NCBI RefSeq assembly: GCF_035325925.1
Contig: NZ_DAOKZA010000014.1
Coordinates: forward strand, 1 to 64,000
Direction: 5' to 3'
DNA from: Calidifontimicrobium sp035325925
GTDB lineage: Bacteria > Pseudomonadota > Gammaproteobacteria > Burkholderiales > Burkholderiaceae_C
Length of the DNA: 64,000 bases
Below are positions 63,575 through 64,000 of this stretch, one piece after another; position 1 is the first letter of the stretch; each line of letters begins with the position of its first letter. Both the position numbers and the translations under genes were made by a program. Under the pieces are notes generated by a model. That model was not told the DNA's origin. It worked only from the letters and a program-made list of their open reading frames with translations, and searched no databases.

Positions 63575-64000
63575 ATGACCCTGCGTTCCCCCGCCCGCCG
63601 CCTCGTCCTCGGTGCCGCCGCGTCGCTGCTCGCCGCCTTCGGCGTCGGCGCCCAGGCCCAGGAGACCCCGATCAAGTTCCAGCTCGACTGGCGCTTCGAG
63701 GGCCCGGCGGCGCTGTTCCTGATGCCCGCGGCGAAGGGCTACTTCAAGAACGAGAAGCTCAACGTGACGATCGACGCCGGCAACGGCTCGGGCGGCACCG
63801 TCACACGCGTGGCCAGCGGCACCTACGACATGGGCTTCGCCGACCTCGCGGCGCTGATGGAGTTCCACGCCAACAACCCGACCGCACCGAACAAGCCGGT
63901 GGCGGTGATGATGGTCTACAACAACACGCCGGCCGCGGTGCTGGCGCTGAAGAAGAGCGGCATCAGGACCCCGGCCGACCTCAGCGGCAAGAAGCTGGGC
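63575..64000 (+). CDS. NitT/TauT-type substrate-binding protein (partial, runs off the window)
   Basis: First 142 residues of an NMT1/THI5-like or ssuA-like periplasmic binding protein. Signal peptide MTLRSPARRLVLGAAASLLA followed by a cleavage region near AFGVGAQAQ; the mature part begins IKFQLDWRFEGPAALFLMPAAKGYFKNEKL, and SGGTVTRVASGTYDMGFADLAALMEF is the family ligand loop. The pairing of aspartate and tryptophan (QLDWRFEGP) resembles THI5-like pyrimidine and hydroxyaromatic binders. GGAG lies a few bases before the ATG. Located downstream of the urate genes, it may import a purine breakdown product. The gene continues beyond position 64000. Confidence 0.85.
   Translation, partial: MTLRSPARRLVLGAAASLLAAFGVGAQAQETPIKFQLDWRFEGPAALFLMPAAKGYFKNEKLNVTIDAGNGSGGTVTRVASGTYDMGFADLAALMEFHANNPTAPNKPVAVMMVYNNTPAAVLALKKSGIRTPADLSGKKLG

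Overview
The window is very GC-rich, densely packed DNA with long chains of 4-bp start/stop overlaps. Its gene families (type II homoserine kinase, BPSS1780-type membrane protein, PuuD-type membrane urate hydroxylase, OHCU decarboxylase/allantoate amidohydrolase fusion, LIV and NitT/TauT importers, many FCD-type GntR and LysR regulators) point to a chromosomal segment of a metabolically versatile betaproteobacterium, most likely order Burkholderiales. I saw no rRNA, tRNA, CRISPR array, transposase or phage gene.

Layout. (1) 47-19825, all on the minus strand: one apparent operon of about 14 genes headed by a GntR regulator. It encodes a thiolase, an acyl-CoA synthetase, a HyuA/HyuB (hydantoinase/oxoprolinase-type) pair, an acyl-CoA dehydrogenase, a two-subunit B12-dependent acyl-CoA mutase, a three-subunit molybdenum hydroxylase, a class III CoA-transferase and a branched-chain-type ABC importer with a fused permease-ATPase. 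The set looks like a complete uptake and catabolic pathway for an unidentified organic acid, ketone or lactam. (2) 20200-25232: a small secreted/membrane gene pair, a FixJ/LuxR-type response regulator with a hybrid histidine kinase, and a divergent LuxR-type regulator. (3) 25280-30229: housekeeping block with polA, a DUF2782-like protein, thrB and a BPSS1780-like membrane protein. (4) 30344-47224: a second catabolic block. It has tandem amidohydrolases (the first without its HxH metal motif), a UbiD-type decarboxylase, two c-type cytochromes, a second Mo hydroxylase with XdhC and a CobW-type GTPase, UbiX, an 8-oxoguanine-deaminase-like amidohydrolase, a NitT/TauT importer and a LysR regulator. 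Two promoter regions share a 14-bp motif with one mismatch and a third carries a degenerate copy, which suggests one regulon. (5) 47277-54772: an acyl-CoA dehydrogenase, then a minus-strand operon of RraA-like aldolase, DUF819 membrane protein, S1P-lyase-like PLP decarboxylase and rhodanese, with a divergent TonB-dependent receptor. (6) 54786-64000: urate catabolism (NCS2 purine permease, PuuD, UraH, GntR regulator, PuuE, OHCU decarboxylase-AllC fusion), followed by an M20 amidohydrolase and the start of another substrate-binding protein cut by the window edge.

Together: region 6 can take urate to ureidoglycine/ureidoglycolate. Regions 1 and 4 each combine an importer, a Mo hydroxylase and a ring- or amide-opening enzyme, and their substrates are not known from sequence. 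The GntR regulators of regions 1 and 6 both have TGTATACA palindromes in front of them. Gene starts were chosen from overlap with the preceding stop, Shine-Dalgarno sequences and family length. Functions without a named family residue are inference.
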